Shown: positions 56,310 to 64,000 of the stretch, one piece after another
Position numbering within the stretch: position 1 is the stretch's first letter
How the letters are laid out: each line of letters starts with the position of its first letter
Assembly: GCA_963805715.1 (NCBI GenBank)
Contig: CAWDVK010000020.1
Span: 806,001-870,000 of the forward strand
Reading direction: 5' to 3'
DNA length: 64,000 bases
From: CAWDVK01 sp963805715
Lineage (GTDB): Bacteria; Actinomycetota; Actinomycetes; Streptosporangiales; Streptosporangiaceae
Notes under the pieces: model-generated
Databases searched by the model: none
What the model was told of the DNA's origin: nothing
The model's input: the letters and a program-made list of their open reading frames with translations, nothing else
Made by a program: the position numbers and the translations under genes

Positions 56310-57851
56310 TTGCCTGACACGACAATTCCGCGCGTCCGGTCTGCGGCCCGTGTCGGGCGTCACAGTAGCGAGGTGCCTGGGTCGGTGAGCGGTAGCGATG
56401 TGGCTCGGCCGCGTATCGGCATCCTGGTGGTGGCCTATAACGCGGAGTCGACGTTGCGGGCGACGCTGGACCGGGTGCCGGGTGACTTCCGGGAGCGGAT
56501 CGCTGAGGTGATCGTGCTGGATGACGCCAGCCACGACGCTACCTTCGCGCAGGGGCAGGCGTGGGCCGAGCAGCCAGGTAGCCCGAGCACGCTGGTGATG
56601 CGGCATACCAAGAACCTGGGTTACGGGGGCAACCAGAAGGCGGGATACAAGCTGGCCCTGGAGCGGGGGCTGGACATCGTGGTGCTGCTGCACGGGGACG
56701 GCCAGTACGCGCCGGAGCTGCTGCCGCAGATGGTGGCGCCGATCGTGCGGGGTGAGTGCGATGCGGTGCTGGGGTCGCGGATGATGGACCGGGGGGCGGC
56801 GCGCCGCGGCGGGATGCCGCTGTACAAGCTGGCCGGGAACCGGGTGCTGACGGCGGCGGAGAATGCGCTGCTGGGGTCGGCGCTGAGCGAGTTTCATTCC
56901 GGGTACCGCGCCTACAGTGCCGGCGCGCTGCGGGCGATCCCGTTTGAGCACAACACGGATGACTTTGATTTCGACACGCAGATCATCATCCAGCTGCTGC
57001 ACGCCGGGAAGCGGATCGCGGAGATCCCGATCCCGACGTACTACGGGGATGAGATCTGCTACGTCAACGGGATCCGGTATGCCCGGGACGTGATCAGGGA
57101 CGTGCTGGAGTACCGGCTGGTGAGCAAGGGCCTGGGGACCTCCGGGTGGGTGCCGGGGCCCGAGGGGTACGCGCTGAAGGAGGGCGAGGGATCCTCGCAT
57201 GAGGTGATCCTGGGCATGCTGGCGGGCCTGCCGGCCGGGCGGGTGCTGGATCTGGGCTGCTCGGGCGGGCTGCTCGCGGCGCGGGCGCGCGCGGCCGGGC
57301 ATGAGGTGACCGGCGTGGACTACGCGGAGATCCCCGGCGTGCGGGAGCGCACCGATCACTTCATTCAGGCCAGCCTGGAGGACGGCATCCCGGCCGGGGC
57401 GGGCGACGGCTTCGATGTGGTGATCGCGGCGGACGTGATCGAGCACCTGTCCCAGCCGGGCCAGCTGCTGCGCGAGGCCCGGCGGGTGCTGCGGCCGGGC
57501 GGCCAGGTGCTGGTGTCGGTGCCGAACTTCGCGCACTGGTACCCGCGGCTGCGGGTCGCCGCCGGCCTGTTCGGCTACGACCGGCGGGGCATCCTGGACG
57601 AGACGCACCTGCGGTTCTTCACCCGCGCGACGCTGCGCCGGCTGGTCCGCGCCAGCGGCTTCGACATCCTCGCCGAACACGCCACCGGCCTGCCGCTGGG
57701 CACCCTCTCCGGCGCCGACGGCAGCAGGCTGCGACTCGCCCGCGCCCTCGACCACTCCCTGGTCCGCGCCCGCCCCACCCTCTTCGCCTACCAGTACATC
57801 CTGCGCCTCACCCCGCACGCCGAGGAAACCGTGCATGCCGAGCTCATCTGA
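56310..57851 (+). CDS. Glycosyltransferase family 2 fused to a class I SAM methyltransferase
   Basis: A 513-residue fusion. The N-terminal half is a GT-A/GT2 domain of DPM type: RIGILVVAYNAESTLRATLDRVP, EVIVLDDASHDATF, NLGYGGNQKAGYKLAL and LLHGDGQYAPELLPQM (D-x-D-like GDGQ), then FHSGYRAYSAGALR. The C-terminal half, from about 310, is a methyltransferase: GRVLDLGCSGGLLAARARAAG (motif I), VIAADVIEHLSQPGQLLREARRVLRPGGQVLVSVPN (motifs II-III). Cytoplasmic, without membrane spans. Probably makes and methylates a lipid-linked sugar. TTG 56310 with GGGGAG is preferred; GTG 56268 extends the frame by 14 codons. Confidence 0.88.
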   Translation: MPDTTIPRVRSAARVGRHSSEVPGSVSGSDVARPRIGILVVAYNAESTLRATLDRVPGDFRERIAEVIVLDDASHDATFAQGQAWAEQPGSPSTLVMRHTKNLGYGGNQKAGYKLALERGLDIVVLLHGDGQYAPELLPQMVAPIVRGECDAVLGSRMMDRGAARRGGMPLYKLAGNRVLTAAENALLGSALSEFHSGYRAYSAGALRAIPFEHNTDDFDFDTQIIIQLLHAGKRIAEIPIPTYYGDEICYVNGIRYARDVIRDVLEYRLVSKGLGTSGWVPGPEGYALKEGEGSSHEVILGMLAGLPAGRVLDLGCSGGLLAARARAAGHEVTGVDYAEIPGVRERTDHFIQASLEDGIPAGAGDGFDVVIAADVIEHLSQPGQLLREARRVLRPGGQVLVSVPNFAHWYPRLRVAAGLFGYDRRGILDETHLRFFTRATLRRLVRASGFDILAEHATGLPLGTLSGADGSRLRLARALDHSLVRARPTLFAYQYILRLTPHAEETVHAELI

Positions 57852-58000
57852 GGCAGAGGGCGGCCTGCACCCGCGCCTGCGCCTGCGCCTGACGCCGGCG
57901 CCGGCGCCACCTGACTATGTCGGCACGCCGCCCGGCGGTGCCAGCGGACAGCCTGAAGCAGGTGCTCTCTGACCCTGCCGATACGTCCAGGAGAACTCGC

Positions 58001-58372
58001 TTGACCATCGGAAACATCGTGCTGGTGCTACTCGCTGTGGGCGTGGCCGCGACCGGCCAGGTCATGCTCAAGCACGGCATGCAGCTCGCCTCGGCTCATG
58101 CCGCATCCTCCGGCGGCTCGCTGGTCATCAGCGCGGCCACCTCGCCATGGGTCCTGGGCGGGCTCGTGGTCTTCGGCATCTCCGCGATCGCCTGGCTGGC
58201 CGCGCTCGCCCGGGTGCCGCTGAGCATCGCCTACCCGTTCAACGCGCTGGGCTATCTCGCCATCCTGGCCGCGAGCGTCCTGGTCCTGCACGAGAAAGCG
58301 AACAGCTGGACCTGGGCCGGCTCGCTGCTGGTCGTGTCCGGCCTCATCATCGTCGTCATGTCCCAGGCCTAG
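58001..58372 (+). CDS. Small four-span membrane protein of the SMR/ArnE type
   Basis: A 123-residue protein with four spans and the SMR/ArnE-like pattern: NIVLVLLAVGVAATGQVMLKHGM, PWVLGGLVVFGISAIAWLAALARVPLSIAYPFNALGYLAIL, LHEKANSWTWAGSLLVVSGLIIVVMSQA. A-Y-P-F-x-A-L-G-Y matches the family's central helix, and the Glu of H-E-K aligns with the late loop. Two-subunit members flip undecaprenyl-phosphate-aminoarabinose. It lies directly after the GT-methyltransferase gene, so it may flip the sugar carrier made there. TTG 58001 is preferred because of AGGAGA before it; ATG 57917 would add 28 hydrophilic residues. Confidence 0.8.
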   Translation: MTIGNIVLVLLAVGVAATGQVMLKHGMQLASAHAASSGGSLVISAATSPWVLGGLVVFGISAIAWLAALARVPLSIAYPFNALGYLAILAASVLVLHEKANSWTWAGSLLVVSGLIIVVMSQA

Positions 58373-58413
58373 AGCGGCACTGCCGGGCCCGCGGCGGCCC
58401 GCGCGCCGCCAGC

Positions 58414-58450
58414 ATGCCCGCGCCTGCAACTGGCGGACGCTGGCGGGCAT
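58414..58450. terminator. Hairpin between convergent genes
   Basis: ATGCCCGC (58414-58421) pairs with GCGGGCAT (58443-58450); an inner CGCC/GGCG pair stacks within. It lies between the stops of the SMR-like (58372) and YfhO-like (58473) genes and could end both transcripts. Confidence 0.6.
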
Positions 58451-58472
58451 AGGGCGCCTGAGGCACCGGGCT

Positions 58473-60842
58473 CTAAAGCTCGGCCGGGTGAGCGCTCCTG
58501 TCCGGCCTCCCGTCCAGGACTGCACGCGAACGGCGTGCACCCCTATGAGCGATGATGGCTGCGGCCAGCAGGAGAATCGCCGTGATCACGGCGAGCACCA
58601 GGCCAGCGGTGAATGCCGTGGGCCAGTAGTGCAGCACCAGCACGTAGCGGCCAGCAGGGACGTCGACCTGGATCATGACGCCTTGCCAGGATTTCACCGC
58701 CAGCGGCCGGCCATCGATTGTGGCCTGCCAGCCCGGGACATCGGTGAGGCGCAGGTACACAACCGATCGATGGGCCTCGTCCAGGTCTACCCGCCAGGTA
58801 TCGGCGTCGGGCCGGTCGACTCGCAGGATCGTCCCGATAGCCGGGGAACGGGAACTCGCCCTGATCGGCCCATCCGTAGCGAGCGAGACGTTGTCGACGC
58901 GGAACAGGCCTTCACCGCCTGGCGTGGCGACCAGGTGCGTGCCGGGAGGGCCTGCAACTCCACGAGGCTCGAGGATGAAGGTGATCCCGTAGCGCCGGGC
59001 CTCGGCCACGTCCGTCACCGCCGGGCAGAAGACTCCGAGCGGATCAGCGAGCTGAGAGATAGAAGGCTGCCTGGTGGCCGCTGCCCAGGACTGGAGGTAG
59101 GCGCGAGGCATGCTGGGGTCGTACAGGGCGAACTCGCTGACCCCGTAGGCGGCGTTAGCGTCGGGGAGAATCCCCAGGTCGGTAAACGAGGCGACGCCCG
59201 AGGGGCACGACCCGAACCCCGCTCGGGCAGCACCGACGATGTGCTGGAGTGAGACTTCGGCTGGTGTGGCCGCGAAAGATGCCGGCGACGAGGACCACAG
59301 CGGAGCGCCTGCCCATACCAGGAAGCCCGTCTCGACGAGAAGGAAGACTCCCGCCGCCGCGCAGGCGGGGGAGATCGGGAGTTTCCGTGATTGCCCGGCC
59401 CGGCTCCGGTAGTAGCGCACCAGCGCCCCGGTCGCCACCAGTCCGCTGGCGACTTGCCCGGCTGGCCACGCAAAGCTCCACAGTCGCTCGTGCGCGTCGG
59501 CGGGCGATAGCTGCTTTGCGCTGAGCACGACATGAAGGAAAAGCACCGCCAGGACGACCGCCGCCAGCATCCAGGTCCAGGCGAGCACCCGGATGGCACC
59601 GCGCTCGTGCTCGGGGCGAATGACCTCCTCCAGTCCGAGTGCGGCCAGGACCGCCAGGACGAGGTCAAGAGGGATGGTGGCCAGCCCCCAGTAGAGCGAT
59701 CCGACTTCGGGCACATGATCGGCCAGCCGGGCGAAAGGTTCCACGTACACGATCGCCAGGCAGGCCAGGCTCACTAGCGCCAGCCCGGCCACTTCCGGGC
59801 GTCGCCACCGGCGCGCGACGGCGACCGCAGCGAGCACCAGCACCGTCACACCGACATACGAGGCGGTGGCGTAGTAGTTGGAGTCGCCGAAATAATGGCT
59901 GCCGGCCATCGGCAGCCCGTCGAACCCCTGGAAGGCGAGCAACACCATGTCATGGGCGGACAGCGCAGCATACGCCGGCGTGGGCACGGTTCGGACCGAT
60001 CCGAGCGCGAGCTGTGCCCCGGGGAGTACCAGCGGGGCCGAGAGACCGAGGCCCGCCAGGGTTCCGATCGCAACGCCCAGCAGTGGCCTTCTGACTGCCC
60101 TGTCCTCGCCTCTCCTTCCCGGCCTCCACAGCACCATGGCGCAGGCGAAGAGCCCGAGGGCAATCAGGACATCGACTGTGCTCTCGGGATAGCCGCCATA
60201 GACGCTGAACGCGAGGGAAACCGCCAGGAGAATCACGCCCGAGACGCGCCGGTCACCGCGAATGATGAGCACAGCGCCAGCGAGCACCCAACCCATAAGA
60301 GCGAGCACACCGCTCGTCGACCATCCGAGCCACCCCGAAAAGGCGCCACTCAGCTCGTATACCGTCCCCGCGAACGTAGCGGGAAGAACTCCAGTTCCGA
60401 GGACACGACACAACACGAAGGTGCCGCTGCCGGCCAGCACAAGCCTGACCGCCATTGCCGCGTCGAATGCGAAACGAACGGGTACAAGATAACTGACCAG
60501 CGCCGGGAGGCTGAAAGGTGCTGACTCCCAGTTGAACGCCAGCGGCATGCCGAGAGCGTTGTAAGGGTTCCACAGCGGCAGCTGGCCATGGTGAACCTGG
60601 TTCCATGCCAGCGTTGTCCACGGCAAGAACAGCTGGATTTGGTCGCTGCTGACAGCATTATGGACGGTTACGCCGGGCACACGACCCAGGCCGTAGACCC
60701 TCAGTAAATCGTAGGGGCCGAGCGCTGCGCCCTTCGCAAGAGCCGGGCCTAATAGCGCCAGGCCCGCGGCCACCAGCCAGCACAGCGCCAGGGCCGTCGG
60801 CCCCGCGCTCACGGCACGCAGCGGGTGCCTCCAGGTTGACAA
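58473..60842 (-). CDS. YfhO-like large membrane protein
   Basis: A 789-residue protein with about 12 spans and a C-terminal periplasmic domain. SSDQIQLFLPWTTLAWNQVHHGQLPLWNPYNALG is the conserved first external loop seen in YfhO and related GT-C proteins, with the acidic pair replaced by Ser-Asp-Gln. LSGAFSGWLGWS and GGYPESTVDVLIALGLF are further marks. YfhO-type proteins transfer glycosyl groups from lipid carriers to surface polymers. The C-terminal part (about 560-750) ends in a beta-rich segment and a final span. It starts at TTG 60842. It converges with the SMR-like gene; together with the GT2-methyltransferase it suggests a sugar-modification pathway. Confidence 0.83.
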   Translation of the reverse strand: MSTWRHPLRAVSAGPTALALCWLVAAGLALLGPALAKGAALGPYDLLRVYGLGRVPGVTVHNAVSSDQIQLFLPWTTLAWNQVHHGQLPLWNPYNALGMPLAFNWESAPFSLPALVSYLVPVRFAFDAAMAVRLVLAGSGTFVLCRVLGTGVLPATFAGTVYELSGAFSGWLGWSTSGVLALMGWVLAGAVLIIRGDRRVSGVILLAVSLAFSVYGGYPESTVDVLIALGLFACAMVLWRPGRRGEDRAVRRPLLGVAIGTLAGLGLSAPLVLPGAQLALGSVRTVPTPAYAALSAHDMVLLAFQGFDGLPMAGSHYFGDSNYYATASYVGVTVLVLAAVAVARRWRRPEVAGLALVSLACLAIVYVEPFARLADHVPEVGSLYWGLATIPLDLVLAVLAALGLEEVIRPEHERGAIRVLAWTWMLAAVVLAVLFLHVVLSAKQLSPADAHERLWSFAWPAGQVASGLVATGALVRYYRSRAGQSRKLPISPACAAAGVFLLVETGFLVWAGAPLWSSSPASFAATPAEVSLQHIVGAARAGFGSCPSGVASFTDLGILPDANAAYGVSEFALYDPSMPRAYLQSWAAATRQPSISQLADPLGVFCPAVTDVAEARRYGITFILEPRGVAGPPGTHLVATPGGEGLFRVDNVSLATDGPIRASSRSPAIGTILRVDRPDADTWRVDLDEAHRSVVYLRLTDVPGWQATIDGRPLAVKSWQGVMIQVDVPAGRYVLVLHYWPTAFTAGLVLAVITAILLLAAAIIAHRGARRSRAVLDGRPDRSAHPAEL

Positions 60843-60885
60843 TCAGCCCTCGTTTTCTGGACAGGATTCAGTCACCGGGCGATTC

Positions 60886-60905
60886 TGCTCAGCCAGTACT
60901 GAGCA
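60886..60905. repeat. Inverted repeat, seven-base arms
   Basis: TGCTCAG (60886-60892) and CTGAGCA (60899-60905) flank CCAGTA, 44 bases upstream of the YfhO-like start on its minus-strand leader. It fits an operator or hairpin in the leader. Confidence 0.5.
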
Positions 60906-60950
60906 CAGGAGTCCGGACGGTCAGGGCCCGCGATTGGCGGGTACCTGTAG

Positions 60951-60983
60951 GCGTCGCACTCCGTACTGGGCATTGTGCGACGC
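60951..60983. repeat. Inverted repeat, nine-base perfect arms
   Basis: GCGTCGCAC (60951-60959) and GTGCGACGC (60975-60983) enclose 15 bases in the 450-base divergent gap between the YfhO-like and LLM genes. The gap contains no coding sequence I can support; it probably holds both promoters. Confidence 0.6.
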
Positions 60984-61292
60984 ACCTGATAGCCGCGCCC
61001 GCAAGCCCAACAACTGAGGCGCCACCGCCACTATGCCCCATCTCCGCACTCATGGGAGGCAATGTTGCCGCGGCCAACCTTAGCTCCCGGCAACTTTCCC
61101 TGACAACCGGATGCATGACGCTGCGCCACCGCACCCGTCGAGAGTCCTGTGGTGGCGCGAACGCCTCAGCAGTGCTCGTGGCGATCCCCGGCTCCGCTGC
61201 GCAGCCACGCCTGCCGGAGCGCGACTAGACCGCTGTCGGCGGGGCCGGGCTCGCGGGGGAATCGGCGCCGCGCCGCGAGCGCTGACACTGGC

Positions 61293-62327
61293 ATGAAGCG
61301 CATTGGTTTCCTGTCGTTCGGCCACTGGCGGCCGGCCGCCGGATCGCGGACCCGGACCGCGGCCGACGCCCTGCTGCAGACCATCGAGCTGGCGCAGGCG
61401 GCCGAGGAGATCGGCGCGGACGGGGCGTTCGTCCGCGTCCACCACTTCGAGCGGCAGCTGTCCTCGCCGTTCCCGCTGCTGTCCGCGATCGCGGCCAGGA
61501 CCAGCCGGATCGAGATCGGGACCGCCGTCATCGACATGCGGTACGAGAACCCCCTGTACATGGCAGAGGAGGCCGCGACCGCGGACCTGATCAGCGGGGG
61601 GCGTCTGCAGCTGGGAGTCAGCCGGGGATCGCCCGAGACCGTGCTGCGGGGAGCCGAGTCGTTCGGCTACCGGCCGGCCGACGGTGAGAGCGACGCGGAC
61701 AGCGCGCGGCGCAAGACCGAGATCTTCCTGGCCGCGATCGGCGGCGCGGCCGTGGCCAGGACCGACCCGGCGCGGACCGGCGTCAGCGGCGGCCTGGCCA
61801 TCCAGCCGCAGTCGCCCGGCCTGGCCGACCGGATCTGGTGGGGGTCCGGCACCCGCGCCACCGCGCAGTGGGCCGCTAGGGCCGGGCTGAACCTGCAGAG
61901 CTCGACGCTGCTGTCCGAGGACACCGGTGTCCCGTTCGACCAGCTCCAGGCGGAGCAGATCAGGCTCTACCGGGAGGCGTGGGCGGCGCAGGGCTGGGAG
62001 CGCGAGCCGCGCGTCTCGGTGTCGCGCAGCGTGCTGCCGATCACCGAGGACATCGACCGCATGTACTTCGGCGGGCAGGCGCATGAGGACCAGATCGGGC
62101 TACTCGACGGCGTGCGGTCGCGCTTCGGCCGGACGTTCACCGGTGAGCCGGAGCGCATCGCCGCGGAACTGGCGGCCGACGAGGCCGTGCAGGCGGCCGA
62201 CACGGTGCTGTTCACCGTGCCCAACCAGCTTGGCGTGGCCTACAACGCCCGGATCCTGGAGACCATCGCCGCGCATATCGCGCCCGCCATCGGCTGGAAG
62301 CCAGCCAGCGCCGCGACAGCGGCCTGA
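61293..62327 (+). CDS. Luciferase-like (LLM) flavin/F420-dependent oxidoreductase
   Basis: A 344-residue TIM-barrel oxidoreductase. MKRIGFLSFGHWRP opens the first strand; VHHFERQLSSPFPLL supplies the catalytic His region; EIGTAVIDMRYENPLYMAEEAA and GRLQLGVSRGSPETVLRG are hallmark LLM blocks; WWGSGTRATAQWAARAGLNLQSS binds the cofactor phosphate. Whether it uses FMN or F420 is not decided here. It probably hydroxylates or oxidises a small organic substrate. ATG 61293 is chosen because family sequence begins there; the frame is open 48 codons further upstream without it. Confidence 0.87.
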   Translation: MKRIGFLSFGHWRPAAGSRTRTAADALLQTIELAQAAEEIGADGAFVRVHHFERQLSSPFPLLSAIAARTSRIEIGTAVIDMRYENPLYMAEEAATADLISGGRLQLGVSRGSPETVLRGAESFGYRPADGESDADSARRKTEIFLAAIGGAAVARTDPARTGVSGGLAIQPQSPGLADRIWWGSGTRATAQWAARAGLNLQSSTLLSEDTGVPFDQLQAEQIRLYREAWAAQGWEREPRVSVSRSVLPITEDIDRMYFGGQAHEDQIGLLDGVRSRFGRTFTGEPERIAAELAADEAVQAADTVLFTVPNQLGVAYNARILETIAAHIAPAIGWKPASAATAA

Positions 62328-62440
62328 CCGGGCCCCCGACCGGAGCCGCCGACCGGAGCCGCCGCGCCCGGACCGGCTCCGCGCGATCCTGGCTCAACGC
62401 GACGCAGGGACAAGGGGCGGCCTTGACAGCAAAACGCTAA

Positions 62441-62449
62441 CGATATATC
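62441..62449. promoter_or_regulatory. CGATATATC motif, possible PadR-type operator
   Basis: CGATATATC, found also as a perfect palindrome before the PadR gene (21700), lies 85 bases upstream of the HTH-less PadR-like gene, in an AT-rich segment. CTATC and GATAG (62456-62460, 62472-62476) flank a further 11 bases nearby. Co-regulation by one PadR is inferred. Confidence 0.4.
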
Positions 62450-62533
62450 TTTGATCTATCCGAGAACATCGAGATAGTCCGGGAACAGGTCCCGGACAGC
62501 GTTCCGGAGACGAACAGGTCAGGAGAACTTGTC

Positions 62534-62950
62534 ATGAAGGACCAAGAATTCCGGCGGCACGACCGCCACGAAGCAGGACCGTCCGGCTGCCAGCACGGTG
62601 ACGACAGCCCGCACCCCGGCGAGGACGAACCCCGGCGGACGCACGGCGGCGGCTGGCGCCGCGGCCCCGGCCGCGGCGGATTCCCCGCCGGGCCGCCCGG
62701 CTTCCGGGGCCCGGGCCCCTGGGCACGCGGCCCGAGAATGCGCGGCCCGTGGGACGTCACCGGCGAAACAGGTACCGGGATCCAGCTGCGCGCCCTCACG
62801 CGCCAGCTGGCGATGGCCGCCTCGCAGGTTGCGGGCTCGGGCACCGATGCCCAGCAGGCGCAGGCCAGCCAGATTCTCGCCGACAGCCGCAGGTCGCTGT
62901 ACCAGATCCTCGCCAGCAGCGAGGACGAGGCGACCGCTCAGCAGAACTAG
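62534..62950 (+). CDS. PadR-like protein lacking the DNA-binding domain
   Basis: A 138-residue protein starting at ATG 62534 with AGGAGA eight bases before. The first 85 residues are a Gly/Arg/Pro-rich tail (GPGRGGFPAGPPGF, GPGPWARGPRMRGP). The rest, ALTRQLAMAASQVAGSGTDA then QASQILADSRRSLYQILAS, parallels the C-terminal helices of the PadR protein at 20946 (ERLLEQARRGLYRILADED). Where that protein has its winged helix, this one has nothing. Such a protein could pair with PadR proteins and modulate them, or be a separate scaffold. A distant origin by domain loss is inference. Confidence 0.6.
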   Translation: MKDQEFRRHDRHEAGPSGCQHGDDSPHPGEDEPRRTHGGGWRRGPGRGGFPAGPPGFRGPGPWARGPRMRGPWDVTGETGTGIQLRALTRQLAMAASQVAGSGTDAQQAQASQILADSRRSLYQILASSEDEATAQQN

Positions 62951-63092
62951 CCACGCCGCGCGACCCGCACGGGCCGCGCGGCCAGGTCCCAGCATCCAGC
63001 CGGCACGCAACCGCGGGCCGGCTCGATCTGGCAGTGGCGCCGGATGACAGCGGCGGACGGGCCGGAGGAGGCCGCGGTCCAGGAGCCTTATC

Positions 63093-63545
63093 TCACCAGG
63101 TCAGGACGAGCCAGGTAACAAGTCCGAAGGCCAGGTGCGGGACTATGTCGCTGATCCAGGACGTCGCGTCCCAGGTCGACGGGTCGCTGACGCCGAGCGC
63201 CTTCATGCCGTAATCGGTGGCGGCCATCGCGGCGCCGCCCAGCAGGGCCGGGCCGAGAACCGGGCCGAGCCTGCGGACCACGAAGGAGAACTCCCCCGCC
63301 GCCGCGCCGACGGCCACGCCGGTACCGATGCCGGCCAGCGCGCCGAGGGCCTGCACGCGGTTCTGGCGCTCCTCCCCCTCGCCGGGGATGGCCTGGCCAG
63401 TGCGCTTGGCCAGCTCCTCGACCACCTGCTCGGGTGCGCTGCTGGCCGAGCGCCCGCGCAGGGCCATATCGGCGTAGGAAGCAAGGTCCAGTGCCGCCGT
63501 CCCGGCCAGCCCGGCCGCCGCTCCCTTGATCGTCCTGCTCAGCAT
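63093..63545 (-). CDS. Small membrane protein, unknown function
   Basis: A 150-residue protein. MLSRTIKGAAAGLAGTAALDLASYADMALRG has one span, followed by a charged helix (PEQVVEELAKRTGQAIPGEG) and then at least two more Gly/Ala-rich spans (ALGALAGIGTGVAVGAAAG, LGPALLGGAAMAATDYGMKAL) and a last one ending FGLVTWLVLTW. No named family was recognised with certainty; actinobacterial genes of this layout are usually hypothetical. DYGMKALGVSDPSTW is a distinctive conserved-looking loop. It starts 45 bases left of a possible MFS fragment. Confidence 0.6.
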   Translation of the reverse strand: MLSRTIKGAAAGLAGTAALDLASYADMALRGRSASSAPEQVVEELAKRTGQAIPGEGEERQNRVQALGALAGIGTGVAVGAAAGEFSFVVRRLGPVLGPALLGGAAMAATDYGMKALGVSDPSTWDATSWISDIVPHLAFGLVTWLVLTW

Positions 63546-63643
63546 GCAGGCATGCTGCCCCCCGAAGCCGGATCAAAACCGATGACGGCCACCGGCCCGG
63601 CCGAAGGGACGGCCGAAGGGGCGGCCGCCTTGCCGCCGGGCTG

Positions 63644-63742
63644 ATGCTGAACCGGCTGAGCGGCCAGATCACGATGACGGCCGGCCCGGCGCTCGCCGGC
63701 CTCATCGCGGCGGTGCCGCACCTCGGCCTGCAGGCGTGCTAC
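63644..63742 (+). pseudogene. MFS transporter fragment
   Basis: From ATG 63644 the plus strand reads LNRLSGQITMTAGPALAGL and IAAVPHLGLQACY, the typical fifth or sixth span region of DHA3-type exporters (G-P-A-L-x-G-L-L-x-A). About 33 codons only, followed by Pro/Ser-rich sequence and no further transporter blocks. The stretch 63546-63901 otherwise shows no gene. Confidence 0.4.
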
Positions 63743-63901
63743 GGCCGGCCTTCGCCCGCTACCGGCACCAGGCCAGCGAGCCAGGCCAGCGAGCCAGCCG
63801 GGCACAGCCTGCAGGTGGCCGGCCCGGCCGCGACGGGCTGAGGAAGCAGGCCGGGCAAAGCCAGCTGCCGGGTGCGGCCAGCGGGCTCCGGCCGCTCAGC
63901 G

Positions 63902-64000
63902 TCACTGCTCGGCGGACGTCCCGGCCGGATGCAGCGCCAGCCCGACGGAACCGATCCCGACGGTGTTCCTGCCCCGCTGCTTGGCCAGGTAGAGCTGGGC
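63902..64000 (-). CDS. GGDEF-domain protein, C-terminal end (continues beyond the window)
   Basis: The minus strand enters at the right edge as AQLYLAKQRGRNTVGIGS, followed by a short hydrophilic end (LHPAGTSAEQ) and TGA at 63902. A-x-x-L-Y-x-A-K-x-x-G-R-N is the conserved C-terminal helix of diguanylate cyclases, which make c-di-GMP. The catalytic GGDEF motif lies outside the window, so activity cannot be judged. Confidence 0.72.
   Translation of the reverse strand, partial: AQLYLAKQRGRNTVGIGSVGLALHPAGTSAEQ

Overview
The window is very GC-rich chromosomal DNA from an actinobacterium. Indicators are a LexA of actinobacterial type, F420/luciferase-type and deazaflavin-type oxidoreductases, a trans-acting enoyl reductase homologue, a Sap/GAP-family membrane protein, DUF1707, DUF4232 and DUF4386 proteins, frequent GTG and TTG starts, and almost no A+T outside promoters. 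A streptosporangial or related filamentous lineage fits, but the sequence alone cannot fix the genus. No rRNA, tRNA, CRISPR array or intact mobile element was seen.

Layout. 0-11 kb: 3' end of a CPA2 cation/proton antiporter, an anchored SGNH-like protein, small regulatory and ligand-binding proteins (SnoaL, STAS, SRPBCC), a PepC/bleomycin-hydrolase peptidase, a transmembrane Ser/Thr kinase, an MBL hydrolase, an enoyl-reductase-like protein and LexA. 11-20 kb: an internally deleted DHA2 transporter diverging from an alpha-glucosidase, a large secreted cysteine-rich protein of unknown function, two unrecognised membrane proteins and a tryptophanase. 20-31 kb: a PadR-DUF1707 unit, a deazaflavin-dependent reductase overlapping a cysteine-less HesB/IscA-like protein, a Glu/Leu-type dehydrogenase overlapping a trypsin-like protease tail to tail, an SDR, a CapA-like protein, a class II aldolase-like protein and a stand-alone TOPRIM protein. 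31-46 kb: PAP2, MBL, STAS, PspC, TetR-AKR, a MarR-VOC fusion, a double Clp-N protein, a Sap-family protein, a DUF4232 lipoprotein and MsrB, interleaved with many broken genes. 46-56 kb: a membrane-anchored P-loop NTPase with TPR-like repeats, a convergent TPR gene whose 3' end carries a copied piece of the lhr gene, TetR-DUF4386, and a full-length Lhr helicase. 56-64 kb: a glycosyltransferase-methyltransferase fusion, an SMR/ArnE-like protein and a YfhO-like protein (probable glycan assembly), a luciferase-like oxidoreductase, a PadR-like protein lacking its DNA-binding domain, and the tail of a GGDEF gene at the right edge.

Two themes stand out. First, the segment is full of gene remnants. 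About twenty truncated, internally deleted or frameshifted genes can be recognised by reading across frames: IS701, MFS twice, LLM, VOC twice, CapA, a membrane protein, a response regulator, cupin, MDR/ADH twice, SDR twice, AKR, TetR twice, DHFR and TPR. Several are paired so that one deletion joint explains both partners. Single-base lesions could be assembly errors; truncations and chimeric joints are harder to explain that way. Second, the divergent regulator-target pairs carry clear operator palindromes (TetR-AKR, TetR-DUF4386, MarR-VOC, HTH-ClpN, DHA2 remnant), and two PadR-type genes 41 kb apart share an AT-rich motif.

The best candidates for undescribed biology are the anchored NTPase-TPR locus (45.5-49.5 kb), the PadR protein without a helix-turn-helix, and the 634-residue secreted orphan protein.
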